From Chryseobacterium sp. (GTDB lineage Bacteria > Bacteroidota > Bacteroidia > Flavobacteriales > Weeksellaceae), in NCBI RefSeq assembly GCF_008831505.1, contig NZ_CP044507.1, positions 124,001 through 188,000 of the forward strand: a stretch of 64,000 bases of DNA, given 5' to 3'. A program made the position numbers and the translations under genes. Positions 16,670-26,740 of this stretch are shown here, one piece after another. Under the pieces are notes generated by a model. That model had not been told where the DNA came from and searched no databases. It saw only the letters and a program-made list of their open reading frames with translations. How positions within the stretch are numbered: the stretch's first letter is position 1; every line of letters starts with the position of its first letter.

Positions 16670-17935
16670 ATGAGAAAGAGTTTTTGGCTGGGGTTGCTGT
16701 GTGTGATGTTGTTGGGTTCATGTAAAAAAGAACTTCAGATACTTGATAAAGAGGCCACGACACAGCTTCCTAATTTTGGAAATGTAAAGCTGGATGAGGT
16801 ATTTAGGGGTAAAGAAAATAAGCATACAGACAGTGATTCCATCAATGCGGTAATTCAGCATTATTACCGGACAGTTTGGGAAGGTGGTGACCTTTGGGGC
16901 GGATTTCTGATCGCCATAGGCGACGATATTCTCTATGAAGGATACCGTGGCTTTGCACAGGACAACAAACAGGAACCCATTACCCAATCCACGCCTTTGC
17001 ACGTTGCGTCCATCAGTAAAACAATTACCGCTATGGCAGTGATGAAGTTGGTGGAAGCCGGAAAGCTTGACCTTGATGCTGAAGTTGCGGAATATTTTCC
17101 CGGTTTTCCTTATCCGGGGGTCACGGTAAAGTCATTGCTTACTCAGCGCAGCGGCTTGCCTAAATATGAGTATTTTATTGAAAAAATTGAGCCTGCGCCG
17201 GCAGAACTCAGCAAGAAATTTCTCACAAACCGGGACATTCTGAACCTGATGCTCCGCCACAAGCCGGAAGCTGCGCGCAGTCCCAATACAGGATTCATGT
17301 ACTGTAATACCAACTACGCCATGCTGGCGCTCCTGATTGAGAAAGTTACCGCCACTCCATTCCCATCAGCCATGGAACAGATGGTTTTCAAACCTTTGAA
17401 AATGGAAAACTCATTTATCTTCCAGGAAAAGGACACACTTACGGCTACCAAGTCTTTCTTTAACCGCGGTCCGAAAGTTTATCCTTATGACCGGCTGGAT
17501 CTTATCTATGGTGACAAAAACGTATATACTACTCCGCGCGATTTACTCAATTTCTCGCGTGCAATGTATGCTGACAATTTCCTTCGCGGCGATCTGAAAA
17601 ATATGGTCTTTGAGCCCTACAGTAACGAGCGGCCAGGAATTAATAATTATGGCATTGGTTTCCGCATGAAGGTTTATGATAACGGTAACAAGCTTACCTT
17701 CCATACTGGATGGTGGCATGGCACTAATTCCGTATTTGCTCATCTGCTGAATTCCAATGTAACCATCGTGGCAATAGGAAATAAATTCTCCCGTCAGCCT
17801 TACACCGCACTGTCGCTGGCAGGTCTTTTCGGGCAGTATCCCATTGAAATAGACCGCCTTAAAAATACAATGAAACAAGGCGCCCGTGCATCTTCCGGCA
17901 GTGAGGAGGATTCTGCAGATGTAAATGGCGGATAA
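16670..17935 (+). CDS. Serine hydrolase, beta-lactamase class C fold, lipoprotein
   Basis: A 421-residue lipoprotein with lipobox LLGSC. Catalytic motifs are SISK (Ser114, Lys117) and YCN (Tyr211, Asn213), with HTGWWHG near residue 345 in the place of the third motif. Members include class C beta-lactamases, DD-peptidases and esterases. The Ser/Gly/Asp-rich C terminus looks disordered. A true antibiotic-resistance role is not implied; a periplasmic peptidase or esterase is as likely. Confidence 0.85.
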   Translation: MRKSFWLGLLCVMLLGSCKKELQILDKEATTQLPNFGNVKLDEVFRGKENKHTDSDSINAVIQHYYRTVWEGGDLWGGFLIAIGDDILYEGYRGFAQDNKQEPITQSTPLHVASISKTITAMAVMKLVEAGKLDLDAEVAEYFPGFPYPGVTVKSLLTQRSGLPKYEYFIEKIEPAPAELSKKFLTNRDILNLMLRHKPEAARSPNTGFMYCNTNYAMLALLIEKVTATPFPSAMEQMVFKPLKMENSFIFQEKDTLTATKSFFNRGPKVYPYDRLDLIYGDKNVYTTPRDLLNFSRAMYADNFLRGDLKNMVFEPYSNERPGINNYGIGFRMKVYDNGNKLTFHTGWWHGTNSVFAHLLNSNVTIVAIGNKFSRQPYTALSLAGLFGQYPIEIDRLKNTMKQGARASSGSEEDSADVNGG

Positions 17936-17940
17936 ATCTT

Positions 17941-17948
17941 TAAATTTG
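17941..17948 (+). promoter_or_regulatory. -7 box of the Ig-like lipoprotein gene
   Basis: TAAATTTG lies 14 bases before the ATG at 17963, giving the Ig-like/haem-binding gene pair its own promoter. Confidence 0.5.
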
Positions 17949-17962
17949 CACAAAATCAATTA

Positions 17963-19711
17963 ATGCTGAAGCCATTTTACCTTATAATCACCGCATTACT
18001 TCTGTTTTCCTGCGCCAGAGTAGGTTCTCCTGTAGGAGGACAACGCGATACCATCGCACCCAGGGTAATTGGCTCAAATATAGACACGCCCAGAGTAAAT
18101 GTGCCTGTCAACCTGAAAGAACTGCGAATTTCCTTTGATGAATACATCACCCTGAAGGACGCAAATAAGAACCTGATTATTTCACCTCCGATCAGAAAAA
18201 TAAAACGTATCCTTCCCTCCAGCCTGGCTACCAAAGAAATTGTGATCCAGTGGGAAGATACACTCCAGGCTAATACCACTTACAGCTTTAATTTCGGCAG
18301 CTCGATTCAGGACCACAACGAAGGGAATATGCTCCCTTACTATAACTATGCATTCTCAACCGGTGAAAAAATAGACGATCTTTACATCAGTGGTCAGGTT
18401 ACAGAAGCGCTGCAGATTAAGGCTGTTCCGGCTAAGGTGAGCAGAGTTGTTGGTCTTTATCAGGACAAAGACTCGATGGATTACCGTCAGAAGGCCTATT
18501 ATATTACAAGAGTGGACGACGACGGTTACTATGAACTGAATTATCTTTCACCCGGGACTTACCGCATCATCGCTTTTGAAGACGCGAATTCCAATTCTGT
18601 TTACGATCCCGGTAAAGAAAAAGTGGGTTTCCGTAAAGAGCCTGTAGTAGTTGAAAATTCTGTGTCGGGATTGCCCATCAGTCTGTTCCCGTCAAAAAAA
18701 GCATTCCGTTATCAGGAAATGAAGGACATGCCGGGTGGGGTACAGATGCTATTTGAGGGTAATCCACAAAATGTAGAAGTGAAGGCGGTATCCGAAAAAC
18801 TGAAAGAATATAAGGTCACACACCGAAGCAAATCGGATACAGTTAAGATTTGGTTTGATGCTTTGAAACAAAGTATTGGAACTGATGTAAGCGAGAATCT
18901 GAGGTTCAGCTATGCTGCAGAAGGCAAACAGGATACCGTTTCCCTTTTCTACAAGAGAAATCCTGATGCTGAGATGGTGATTTCGAATGATGGTGGAGCC
19001 CTGCTTCCGCCCCAAACTGATTTTAAAGTGACCAGCAACTATATTATTGACAGGATTCAGCCGGAAAAATGGACGCTCACCATAGACAGTCTTACGGCTG
19101 TTCCGTTTACTGCCAGGATTTCTGAGACTAATCCTTACCAAATTCTGGTTAATGCCGCGTTTGTGGAAGGTAATAAATACCAGCTTACGATTCCAAGTAA
19201 GACGGTTTCCTCCTTTTATGAATCTACTGCCAAGCCTTACCGCTTCGATTTTGAGGCTGATAAAGTCCAGAATTTCGGCAGTTTTACTGCGCGCCTGAGC
19301 AATAAACCCGAGGCACGCTTCTGGCTGCAGCTGTTGGACTCATCGGAAAAAGTGCAGTACACAACGTTTACTGATGCAGCAGAAGTTAAATTTAATATGG
19401 TGAAACCGGGTGAATACTTTGTGCGCATTTTGGTGGACAACAATGGTAACGGACATTGGGATGAAGCCGACTTCCTTAATCAGCAGTTTGCCGAGGATGC
19501 TTATATTTTCTATAAAAAAGTAAATATCCGCCCGCTTTGGGAGTTGGTGGAAGACTGGGATTTAAAAGATACCCGCAGACTCGATCCTGTAAAACCTGAA
19601 TCAACTGCTCCGCAGGCAACTACCCCAAATACTTCGGCGCCCGTCCGGAACCCACAGATTCGCGGTACTGTGCCCGGTACAAGACCTGAAAGAACTTTGG
19701 AGCGGAGATGA
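17963..19711 (+). CDS. Ig-like domain lipoprotein
   Basis: A 582-residue lipoprotein with lipobox LLFSC (Cys17) followed by ARVGSPVGGQRDTIAP, the typical start of Bacteroidota proteins with an SbsA/Big_5-type Ig-like domain (about 30-115). The central part (about 140-230) looks like a prealbumin-type fold (SPGTYRIIAFEDANSN), and that pattern recurs near residues 470-510 (KPGEYFVRILVDNNGNGHWDE). The C terminus is Pro/Thr-rich. Its function is unknown. The stop overlaps the start of the haem-binding gene (ATGATGA), so the two are translationally coupled. Confidence 0.8.
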   Translation: MLKPFYLIITALLLFSCARVGSPVGGQRDTIAPRVIGSNIDTPRVNVPVNLKELRISFDEYITLKDANKNLIISPPIRKIKRILPSSLATKEIVIQWEDTLQANTTYSFNFGSSIQDHNEGNMLPYYNYAFSTGEKIDDLYISGQVTEALQIKAVPAKVSRVVGLYQDKDSMDYRQKAYYITRVDDDGYYELNYLSPGTYRIIAFEDANSNSVYDPGKEKVGFRKEPVVVENSVSGLPISLFPSKKAFRYQEMKDMPGGVQMLFEGNPQNVEVKAVSEKLKEYKVTHRSKSDTVKIWFDALKQSIGTDVSENLRFSYAAEGKQDTVSLFYKRNPDAEMVISNDGGALLPPQTDFKVTSNYIIDRIQPEKWTLTIDSLTAVPFTARISETNPYQILVNAAFVEGNKYQLTIPSKTVSSFYESTAKPYRFDFEADKVQNFGSFTARLSNKPEARFWLQLLDSSEKVQYTTFTDAAEVKFNMVKPGEYFVRILVDNNGNGHWDEADFLNQQFAEDAYIFYKKVNIRPLWELVEDWDLKDTRRLDPVKPESTAPQATTPNTSAPVRNPQIRGTVPGTRPERTLERR

Positions 19712-20169
19712 TGAAAAAAACCTTGAAAATTATCTTCTGTGTTGTAGCTGTTCTTTTGCTAATTCAGCTGATTCCTGTAGACAGAACCAATGTTCCGGTA
19801 GATCCGGCGGCAGATTTTGTGAAGCTGACGGGAGCCCCGGCTGAGGTAACTGCCGTCCTAAAAAGATCCTGTTATGACTGCCATTCAAACGAAACCGTTT
19901 ATCCGCAGTATGCGTATATTGCACCATTCTCATGGTCGGTGAAACATCATGTAAACAAAGGAAGAAAGCATGTGAATTTTTCGCAATGGGCAGCCTATAA
20001 TAAGGAGCAGAAACAGGGAATTCTTGAAAAAACAGTGCACGTGTTGGAAGACCGCAAAATGCCGCTGCCCGTGTATATTTCGTATCATGAAGAGGCTGCG
20101 CTTACCCCTGCCGACCGTAAGATGCTGGCAGACTATTTTAAATCTTTAGCCGATTCCAAAGAAAAATAA
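19708..20169 (+). CDS. Haem-binding domain protein
   Basis: A 153-residue protein with an uncleaved-looking N-terminal hydrophobic segment (about 5-22) and one c-type haem motif, CYDCH (Cys55, Cys58, His59), within RSCYDCHSNETVYP. It is followed by PFSWSVKHHVNKGRKHVNFSQW, matching the Haem_bd family of Bacteroidota. It is likely periplasmic and membrane-anchored, and may pass electrons or sense redox state. It is coupled to the Ig-like lipoprotein gene. Confidence 0.82.
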   Translation: MMKKTLKIIFCVVAVLLLIQLIPVDRTNVPVDPAADFVKLTGAPAEVTAVLKRSCYDCHSNETVYPQYAYIAPFSWSVKHHVNKGRKHVNFSQWAAYNKEQKQGILEKTVHVLEDRKMPLPVYISYHEEAALTPADRKMLADYFKSLADSKEK

Positions 20170-20196
20170 ACGCCTTCCGTAATGGAAAGCGTTTTA
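20170..20196 (+). terminator. Terminator after the haem-binding gene
   Basis: AACGC-CTTCC and GGAA-A-GCGTT form an imperfect stem followed by TTTT. It lies between the convergent haem-binding and fumC genes. Confidence 0.6.
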
Positions 20197-20218
20197 TTGC
20201 TTTGTTTACTGATTACCT

Positions 20219-21601
20219 TTAAACCATATTTTCTGGTTTTACCCATTCGTCAAACTGTTCTGCGGTCAGCAAGCCCAGGTTTACAGCTTCCTCTTTCAGG
20301 GTGGTGCCGTTTTTATGGGCGGTCTTTGCAATTGTGGCCGCATTTTCATAGCCAATGTGCGTGTTCAGTGCAGTGACAAGCATTAAACTTTTATCAACCA
20401 GTTCCCTGATGCGCGGAAGGTTAGGTTCAATTCCCACAGCACAGTGGTCATTGAAGGAAATGCAGGCATCACCCAAAAGTTGTGCAGACTGCAGGAAGTT
20501 GTAGGCCATCAGTGGTTTAAAAACGTTAAGTTCATAATTGCCCTGGGTACCGGCGAAGGTAATTGAAGTATCATTGCCAAGCACCTGGGCGCACACCATG
20601 GTGAGTGCCTCATTCTGCGTTGGATTCACTTTGCCCGGCATAATAGACGAGCCGGGTTCATTTTCCGGAATGAAAATTTCGCCGATGCCGCTGCGCGGAC
20701 CTGAGGCCAACATCCGGATATCCTGTGCGATCTTATAAAGTGCCACCGCAAGTTGTTTAAGTGCGCCGTGGCTTTCCACGATCGCATCATGTGCTGCTAA
20801 GGCTTCAAATTTATTGGGTGCGGTTACAAAAGGCAAACCGGTAAATTCGGAAATGTATTTTGCTACCAGGACATCATAACCTTCCGGTGTATTTAATCCC
20901 GTTCCTACAGCTGTTCCGCCCAGCGCCAGTTCCTGAAGGTGATCCAGTGTATGTGTTATGGCCTTCATCGCATAATCCAGCTGCGCAGCATAACCCGAGA
21001 ATTCCTGTCCTAAGGTAAGAGGCGTTGCATCCATTAGGTGCGTCCTGCCGATTTTAACAATATCTTTAAATTCATTGCTTTTGGTAAGCAGTGTATCGCG
21101 AAGTATTTCAACTGCCGGCAACGTGTGCTCCACTACTTTTTTATAGGCCGCGATGTGCATTGCCGTCGGAAATGTGTCGTTGGAACTTTGGGATTTGTTG
21201 ACATCATCGTTGGGATGAATGACTGATTTCTCGCCTAATTTTCCTCCATTATTAACATGAGCCCTGTTGGATATCACTTCATTCAGGTTCATATTGCTCT
21301 GGGTTCCGGAACCCGTTTGCCAGATTACCAGCGGAAACTGGTCATCCAGATTACCGTCCAGTATCTCATCGCAGGCCCGGCTAATATGATCCCGTTTGTC
21401 TTCCGGAAGTACACCCAGGTCACAATTTGCGTAAGCGGCGGCCTTCTTGAGATAGGCAAATGCCTCAATGATTTCATGGGGCATTGAACCTTCCGGACCG
21501 ATCTTAAAATTATTTCTTGACCGTTCGGTCTGGGCGCCCCAGAATTTATCTGCCGGTACCTGAACTTCACCCATCGTATCTTTTTCCGTTCTGTAATTCA
21601 T
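20219..21601 (-). CDS. fumC: Fumarate hydratase, class II
   Basis: A 460-residue enzyme interconverting fumarate and L-malate in the TCA cycle. [41 protein letters not shown] and the signature [13 protein letters not shown] with the flexible catalytic Ser loop are all present. Class II enzymes are iron-free and oxygen-stable. The gene is divergent from a class I fumarase, with 162 bases between the two starts. Confidence 0.96.
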   Translation of the reverse strand: MNYRTEKDTMGEVQVPADKFWGAQTERSRNNFKIGPEGSMPHEIIEAFAYLKKAAAYANCDLGVLPEDKRDHISRACDEILDGNLDDQFPLVIWQTGSGTQSNMNLNEVISNRAHVNNGGKLGEKSVIHPNDDVNKSQSSNDTFPTAMHIAAYKKVVEHTLPAVEILRDTLLTKSNEFKDIVKIGRTHLMDATPLTLGQEFSGYAAQLDYAMKAITHTLDHLQELALGGTAVGTGLNTPEGYDVLVAKYISEFTGLPFVTAPNKFEALAAHDAIVESHGALKQLAVALYKIAQDIRMLASGPRSGIGEIFIPENEPGSSIMPGKVNPTQNEALTMVCAQVLGNDTSITFAGTQGNYELNVFKPLMAYNFLQSAQLLGDACISFNDHCAVGIEPNLPRIRELVDKSLMLVTALNTHIGYENAATIAKTAHKNGTTLKEEAVNLGLLTAEQFDEWVKPENMV

Positions 21602-21737
21602 GTTCGTTAATTTTGAGATTAAAGTTAATCAATTTAAAATTGAGGCACCCTAACGTTGAGTCTTCTACAACCTTTTCCGGCATCCGTAAATCCATTAAGC
21701 CTGCGTAATATCAGTTTTCCATCATCCTTATTTGTAC

Positions 21738-21745
21738 TAATTTTG
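21738..21745 (+). promoter_or_regulatory. -7 box of the class I fumarase
   Basis: TAATTTTG matches TAnnTTTG and lies 18 bases before the ATG at 21764. Confidence 0.6.
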
Positions 21746-21763
21746 CACCACCAAAATTAATCT

Positions 21764-23371
21764 ATGGAATTTCAATATCAGGAACCTTATCCTATACTAA
21801 AGGACGATACCAAATACAGAAAACTCAGTTCTGAATATTTAAAGATTGATTATCTTGGAGGACGTGAAATCCTTTCGGTAGATCCCAAGGCACTGGAACT
21901 CCTAGCCGAGAATGCACTGGCCGATGTTTCCTTTATGCTGAGGTCTTCTCACCTGCAGAAACTGCGCAATATCATTGATGATCCCGAGGCTACCGATAAT
22001 GACCGTTTTGTGGCCTATAACCTCCTTCAGAACGCAGCTGTAGCCGCTGAAGGTGCACTTCCTTCCTGTCAGGACACCGGAACTGCCATCTGTGTGGCTA
22101 AAAAAGGCGAGAATGTATATACGGGTGCCGATGACGCCGAATGGATTTCGCGCGGCATCTACAATACTTACCAGAGCAGAAACCTTCGCTTTTCACAGGT
22201 GGTACCTTTAACGATGTTTGAAGAGAAAAACTCCGGAACAAACCTTCCCGCCCAGATAGACATTTATGCAACCAAAGGTGAAGAATACAAATTTCTTTTC
22301 CTGGCCAAGGGAGGTGGTTCCGCAAACAAGACTTTTCTTTACCAAAAAACCAAGTCATTGCTTAATGATAAAGCTCTGGAAGCATTTGTCCGTGAGCGGA
22401 TTATGGATCTGGGTACTGCAGCCTGCCCACCGTATCACCTGGCATTGGTTATCGGCGGAACTTCAGCTGAAGCGAACCTTGCCGCAGTGAAAAAGGCCAG
22501 TGCCGGTTACTATGACCATTTGCCTACCGAAGGAAATATGGGAGGACAGGCCTTCCGCGACCTGGAATGGGAACGCCGCGTGCAGGAGATCTGTCAGGAA
22601 AGTTCCATCGGAGCACAATTTGGCGGCAAATACCTTACGCATGATGTACGGGTGATCCGTTTGCCGAGGCATGCTGCTTCCTGTCCGGTAGGAATGGGTG
22701 TTTCCTGTTCTGCAGACCGTAACATAAAAGGATTCATCAACCGCGAGGGTATATTCCTGGAGCAACTGGAGACCGACCCAAAAAGGTTTCTGCCGGAAAC
22801 GGCGCCACACCTGGAAGCACCGGTTCAGATTAACCTGAACAGACCGATGCCCGAGATCCTGGCGGAACTGTCGCAGTATCCAATCAAGACGCGTTTAAGT
22901 CTGAACGGAACGCTGATCGTGGCCCGGGATATTGCTCATGCTAAAATTAAAGAACTGATTGACAGCGGACAGCCGATGCCCGAGTATTTTAAGAACCATC
23001 CTGTGTATTATGCAGGACCGGCAAAAACTCCGGACGGCATGGCTTCAGGAAGTTTTGGACCTACCACCGCAGGAAGAATGGATGTTTATGTGGATGAATT
23101 CCAGAGTTTGGGGGGCTCCATGATTATGCTGGCCAAAGGAAACCGTTCTAAAGAGGTGACCAATGCCTGTGCGAAATATGGTGGATTTTATCTGGGGTCC
23201 ATTGGGGGGCCGGCGGCTATCCTGGCTAAGGAGAATATTAAATCTGTAGAAGTAGTGGATTTTGAAGAGTTAGGAATGGAAGCCGTACGTAAGATTGAAA
23301 TAGAGAATTTTCCGGCCTTCATTATTTCTGATGACAAAGGAAATGATTTCTTTGAATCTATAGGCAAATAG
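21764..23371 (+). CDS. fumA: Fumarate hydratase, class I, iron-sulfur
   Basis: A 535-residue single-chain class I fumarase with the alpha-type domain first (about 40-330) and the beta-type domain after it (about 350-530). Likely [4Fe-4S] ligands are Cys in [19 protein letters not shown] and [10 protein letters not shown]. The C-terminal part has GPTTAGRMD and the substrate-binding KGNRSKEV. The cluster is oxygen-sensitive, unlike the adjacent FumC, so the divergent pair may be used under different oxygen or iron conditions. Confidence 0.93.
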   Translation: MEFQYQEPYPILKDDTKYRKLSSEYLKIDYLGGREILSVDPKALELLAENALADVSFMLRSSHLQKLRNIIDDPEATDNDRFVAYNLLQNAAVAAEGALPSCQDTGTAICVAKKGENVYTGADDAEWISRGIYNTYQSRNLRFSQVVPLTMFEEKNSGTNLPAQIDIYATKGEEYKFLFLAKGGGSANKTFLYQKTKSLLNDKALEAFVRERIMDLGTAACPPYHLALVIGGTSAEANLAAVKKASAGYYDHLPTEGNMGGQAFRDLEWERRVQEICQESSIGAQFGGKYLTHDVRVIRLPRHAASCPVGMGVSCSADRNIKGFINREGIFLEQLETDPKRFLPETAPHLEAPVQINLNRPMPEILAELSQYPIKTRLSLNGTLIVARDIAHAKIKELIDSGQPMPEYFKNHPVYYAGPAKTPDGMASGSFGPTTAGRMDVYVDEFQSLGGSMIMLAKGNRSKEVTNACAKYGGFYLGSIGGPAAILAKENIKSVEVVDFEELGMEAVRKIEIENFPAFIISDDKGNDFFESIGK

Positions 23372-23457
23372 CACGTTATTGGGTCGTAACCTTTGCTAAA
23401 TCAAAGTTTGCTGTCCAAAAAATCAGGGGAAAACTTTTATTATCAACTAAATTAATT

Positions 23458-23465
23458 TAATTTTG
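23458..23465 (+). promoter_or_regulatory. -7 box of the small His-tailed protein
   Basis: TAATTTTG ends 17 bases before the ATG at 23483. Confidence 0.55.
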
Positions 23466-23482
23466 CTCAAAATCTGAAATCG

Positions 23483-23770
23483 ATGTTATTACTATTATCT
23501 TCATTCTGGCCAGGCTACCAGTTTTTTTGGTTCGTATTCTTTGTATTTATGTTGCTGGTAGGATTCTGGTGCATAATCATGTTTTTCGGCGTAGTAATCC
23601 CAATGTGGCTTACTTCAGGACTGAAGGAATACTTTGGTAAGACGGCACCGTTTGATCCGGAAGATGTTCGCAGGAAAACAGTGGTCGAGCAGGGCGCTGA
23701 GGTTATATACAGTAATCCCAAAGGCAATGGTCCGTTCATTCACAGTCACGACAGTCACGGTCATCACTAG
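23483..23770 (+). CDS. Small membrane protein with His-rich tail
   Basis: A 95-residue protein I do not recognise. Residues 1-45 are strongly hydrophobic and aromatic (one long or two short membrane helices). A polar segment follows (KTAPFDPEDVRRKTVVEQGAEV), and the protein ends HSHDSHGHH, five His in nine residues. The tail could bind zinc, nickel or copper, or act as a metal-responsive segment. It is monocistronic, with its own -7 box and a strong terminator, which supports a real gene despite its size. Confidence 0.7.
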   Translation: MLLLLSSFWPGYQFFWFVFFVFMLLVGFWCIIMFFGVVIPMWLTSGLKEYFGKTAPFDPEDVRRKTVVEQGAEVIYSNPKGNGPFIHSHDSHGHH

Positions 23771-23836
23771 TTGATGTCATCGCTTTTCCCCACAGACCCG
23801 GGAAATGGCGGTTACAAAGCAAAATCATATATATGT

Positions 23837-23868
23837 TCAGCCTCTTTTTTCAGGGGCTGATTTTTTTT
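23837..23868 (+). terminator. Terminator of the small membrane protein gene
   Basis: TCAGCCTC and GGGGCTGA form an 8-bp stem (one T-G pair) with an 8-base loop, followed by eight T. Confidence 0.85.
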
Positions 23869-23938
23869 AGTTAAGGAACTGTTGGTACGCACTGAAGCCT
23901 CTGTGTGCGCATTGCCAAACATTCTCTCCCATTTTACT

Positions 23939-23946
23939 TATCTTTG
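23939..23946 (+). promoter_or_regulatory. -7 box of prfA
   Basis: TATCTTTG lies 19 bases upstream of the ATG at 23966 and supports that start over longer readings of the frame. Confidence 0.6.
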
Positions 23947-23965
23947 CACTCACAAATTCTCCAAA

Positions 23966-25051
23966 ATGTCAAAATCCCTAATACCTAAACTGGAAGCCAT
24001 CAAACAGCGCTATAATGAAGTTGCCGACCTTATTATCCAGCCTGATGTAATTTCAGATCAGAAAAAATATTCATCACTGAATAAAGAGTACAGCGACCTG
24101 GGCAAGATTGTAACTGTTTTTGATAAATACAAGCAGGCACTCGCGACCATAGAGGAATCGGACGAGATCATTGCTGAAGGTTCGGACAGGGAATTTGTGG
24201 AAATGGCAAAAATGGAGAAAAATGAAGCCATTGAGAAGCTTCCCGGTCTGGAAGAAGAGCTGAAAGTCCTTCTTATTCCTAAGGATCCTGCCGATGACAA
24301 GAATGTTATCATTGAACTCCGCGCAGGAACCGGCGGCGATGAAGCTGCAATATTTGTGGAAGATGTGTACCGCGCCTACTCGATGTTTTTTAAAGCCAAA
24401 GGCTGGAAGCACGAGATAACAGATGCCAGTGAAGCAACTAAAGGATACAAGGAACTTATACTTAAGGTAGAAGGTGACGGTGTTTACGGAATTATGAAGT
24501 TTGAATCGGGTGTCCACCGCGTGCAGCGTGTTCCGGAAACGGAATCGCAGGGAAGGGTGCATACCTCCGCAATAACTGTGGCCGTCTTACCTGAAGCTGA
24601 AGAGGTGGATTTTGAACTTAATCCGGCAGATATTGAGATGCAGACCTCGCGTTCTGGTGGCGCCGGTGGGCAGAATGTAAACAAGGTGGAGACCAAGGTG
24701 CAGCTTACCCATAAGCCCACCGGCATGGTGGTAGTTTGCCAGCAGGCGCGTTCTCAGCTGGCCAACCGTGAACTGGCAATGGAAATGCTTCGTACCAAAC
24801 TTTACGATATTGAATTGCAGAAGGTAACCGGCGATATTGCTGCACAGCGTAAGACAATGGTTTCCACGGGTGACAGATCGGCTAAGATTAAAACCTACAA
24901 CTATTCCCAGGGAAGAGTAACGGATCACCGTATCAATAAATCCATCTACAATCTGGATGCGTATATGAACGGGGATATTCAGGAAATGATAGATGCAGTG
25001 ATTATGGCCGAGAATGCAGAAAAAATGAAAGGCGAGGAGGAAAATTACTAA
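23966..25051 (+). CDS. prfA: Peptide chain release factor 1
   Basis: A 361-residue factor that releases the finished peptide at UAA and UAG. The GGQ motif (residues 234-236) sits in [16 protein letters not shown]. The codon-recognition region is in the preceding domain (about residues 180-200), and the N terminus is helical. The frame is open upstream to 23882, but those codons precede the promoter box, so the ATG at 23966 (MSKSLIPKL) is used. Confidence 0.96.
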   Translation: MSKSLIPKLEAIKQRYNEVADLIIQPDVISDQKKYSSLNKEYSDLGKIVTVFDKYKQALATIEESDEIIAEGSDREFVEMAKMEKNEAIEKLPGLEEELKVLLIPKDPADDKNVIIELRAGTGGDEAAIFVEDVYRAYSMFFKAKGWKHEITDASEATKGYKELILKVEGDGVYGIMKFESGVHRVQRVPETESQGRVHTSAITVAVLPEAEEVDFELNPADIEMQTSRSGGAGGQNVNKVETKVQLTHKPTGMVVVCQQARSQLANRELAMEMLRTKLYDIELQKVTGDIAAQRKTMVSTGDRSAKIKTYNYSQGRVTDHRINKSIYNLDAYMNGDIQEMIDAVIMAENAEKMKGEEENY

Positions 25052-25099
25052 CATTTAATAAAGATGTCCTATATTAGCGCACATTAAAAATATTTAAAT

Positions 25100-25366
25100 A
25101 TGAAAAAATCAATCTTTATGGCGGCTGCATTTGCCGCAGTGACCCTAATTTCATGTAAGAAAACTGAAACAACTGCTACGGATGTTAATGCAGATTCTGC
25201 AGACGCGGTTGTTATCGTAGATGCTGATTCTATGCCGGTAATGTCTGACTCTACAGCAGTAGGAGGTGCGTTGAATGCTACAGGCGACGCTATTGAAGAA
25301 GGTGCACAGGACGTGAAAGAAGGCGCTCAGGAAGCGACTGACGGTGATGGTGATATCACTAAATAA
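25100..25366 (+). CDS. Small acidic lipoprotein
   Basis: An 88-residue protein with lipobox TLISC (Cys19). The mature part is very rich in Asp, Glu, Ala and Thr, with repeated EGAQ units (EEGAQDVKEGAQEATDG). I recognise no family. Its size, composition and anchor fit a flexible envelope lipoprotein. It has its own TATATTAG box (25070-25077) and terminator. Confidence 0.72.
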   Translation: MKKSIFMAAAFAAVTLISCKKTETTATDVNADSADAVVIVDADSMPVMSDSTAVGGALNATGDAIEEGAQDVKEGAQEATDGDGDITK

Positions 25367-25390
25367 TCACATTGCATCAATAAGAATTAA

Positions 25391-25418
25391 AGTCTTCCCA
25401 GCCGGGAAGGCTTTTTTT
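25391..25418 (+). terminator. Terminator after the acidic lipoprotein gene
   Basis: AGTCTTCCC pairs with GGGAAGGCT (one T-G pair) around a 4-base loop, with a seven-T run. Confidence 0.85.
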
Positions 25419-25495
25419 GTGGATAACTGACGGGTTTTTATCGCTAATCCATCACTTTTACCACCAGTATTTAAATTTAATGCCTAATTTTAAAT

Positions 25496-25981
25496 ATGAA
25501 AAAGTTAATGCTGCTTTTTTATATCGTTTTCCAGACAACGCTTCAGGCACAACAGGAGTCTGTACCGCTGCTGAAGTTTGAAGAGCTGGAGAAAAAGATC
25601 GCTGAGGCACCCGCCAGGCTGCTGATTGTAAATTTCTGGGCTACCACATGTGCGCCCTGTGTAAAGGAATTACCCCATTTTATGGAAATAAACCGCAGGT
25701 ATGAAACAAATCCGGAATTCAAAATGCTTTTGGTTTCCCTGGACAGAGCGAAAGATCTGGAAAGGGTGAAAAAGTTTATGACGGATAAGGATATTACAGC
25801 CGAAGTTATCTTACTGGACGATAATAAAAGAATGAACACGTGGATTCCCCGCATTGATCCGGAGTGGGGAGGCGAAATTCCTGTAACTGTCTTTTACAGG
25901 CGAGGAGTTACAGTACACTTCCATAACGGGGAGATGTCTAAACCGGAACTCGAAGAAATAATCAGCAAGCACTTAGATTAA
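25496..25981 (+). CDS. TlpA-like thioredoxin-fold exported protein
   Basis: A 161-residue protein with a signal peptide (about 1-18, LQAQQ) and thioredoxin fold; the redox motif is CAPC (Cys52, Cys55) in FWATTCAPCVKELP. The cis-Pro is in GEIPVTVFY. It is expected to reduce or isomerise periplasmic disulfides, as TlpA/ResA-type proteins do for cytochrome c assembly. The next gene, 16 bases on, has a related fold. Confidence 0.87.
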   Translation: MKKLMLLFYIVFQTTLQAQQESVPLLKFEELEKKIAEAPARLLIVNFWATTCAPCVKELPHFMEINRRYETNPEFKMLLVSLDRAKDLERVKKFMTDKDITAEVILLDDNKRMNTWIPRIDPEWGGEIPVTVFYRRGVTVHFHNGEMSKPELEEIISKHLD

Positions 25982-25997
25982 CATAAATAGCAACAGT

Positions 25998-26642
25998 ATG
26001 AAATTGCTTAAAATTTTTCTCCTGGGAATTTTCCTTTTTACAGTTGGCTTTACTCAGGCGCAGTCAGTAGCTGCCTTTACCACAAAACCTGTAATATCCG
26101 GTTATTCAATAGGCGATGAAGCCACTGATTTTAAGCTAAAGAACATTGACGGAAAAATGGTTTCCCTCAGTGATTATAAGTCTGCCAAAGGCTTTATCGT
26201 CATATTCACCTGTAATCACTGTCCGTACGCCAAAAAATATGAGGAGCGCATTGTGGCACTGGACAAGATGTATAAATCCAAAGGCTATCCCGTGATTGCC
26301 GTTAACCCTAACGATCCTGCTGTGCAACCGGAAGATGGTTTTGAAGAGATGAAACAGCGCGCCAAAGAAAAAGGGTTCACATTTCCCTACCTGGTAGATG
26401 AGGGACAGAAAATTTATCCTCAGTACGGTGCCACCAAAACACCGCATGTATTTTTGCTGAATAAAGAAAAGGGGCGAAACATTGTCAAATATATTGGCGC
26501 AATAGACAACAACTACGAAGATGCATCAGATGTTTCCGAATTCTATGTTCAGGATGCGGTGAACAGCTTGCTGAAAGGAGAGAAAATCAAAACGGAGAAA
26601 ACTGTTGCGATTGGCTGTACGATAAAGGTGAAGAAAAAGTAA
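25998..26642 (+). CDS. Thioredoxin-like AhpC/TSA-family exported protein
   Basis: A 214-residue protein with a signal peptide (about 1-22, FTQAQ) and thioredoxin-like domain; the redox motif is CNHC (Cys72, Cys75) in [15 protein letters not shown]. The cis-Pro region is KTPHVFLL. It ends [11 protein letters not shown], a conserved tail with an extra Cys. It belongs to a family annotated as redoxin or thioredoxin family protein in Bacteroidota. It is co-transcribed with the TlpA-like gene; its partner protein is unknown. Confidence 0.85.
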   Translation: MKLLKIFLLGIFLFTVGFTQAQSVAAFTTKPVISGYSIGDEATDFKLKNIDGKMVSLSDYKSAKGFIVIFTCNHCPYAKKYEERIVALDKMYKSKGYPVIAVNPNDPAVQPEDGFEEMKQRAKEKGFTFPYLVDEGQKIYPQYGATKTPHVFLLNKEKGRNIVKYIGAIDNNYEDASDVSEFYVQDAVNSLLKGEKIKTEKTVAIGCTIKVKKK

Positions 26643-26711
26643 GCAGGGGACAAACAGTTTTTCCAGCCCAGATTTCTTGTGAAAGGGCTGTCTTCAAAGT
26701 GATAAAATCAG

Positions 26712-26719
26712 TAACTTTA
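26712..26719 (+). promoter_or_regulatory. -7 box of methylmalonyl-CoA mutase
   Basis: TAACTTTA, one base from TAnnTTTG, lies 21 bases before the ATG at 26741 and argues against the GTG at 26699 as start. Confidence 0.45.
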
Positions 26720-26740
26720 TCGGCTGTTAAAGCAAGCACA

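Noticed and set aside
16670-17935. Antibiotic-resistance beta-lactamase
   Set aside because: The SxxK and YxN motifs are shared by many esterases and peptidases; nothing specific to beta-lactam hydrolysis is visible.
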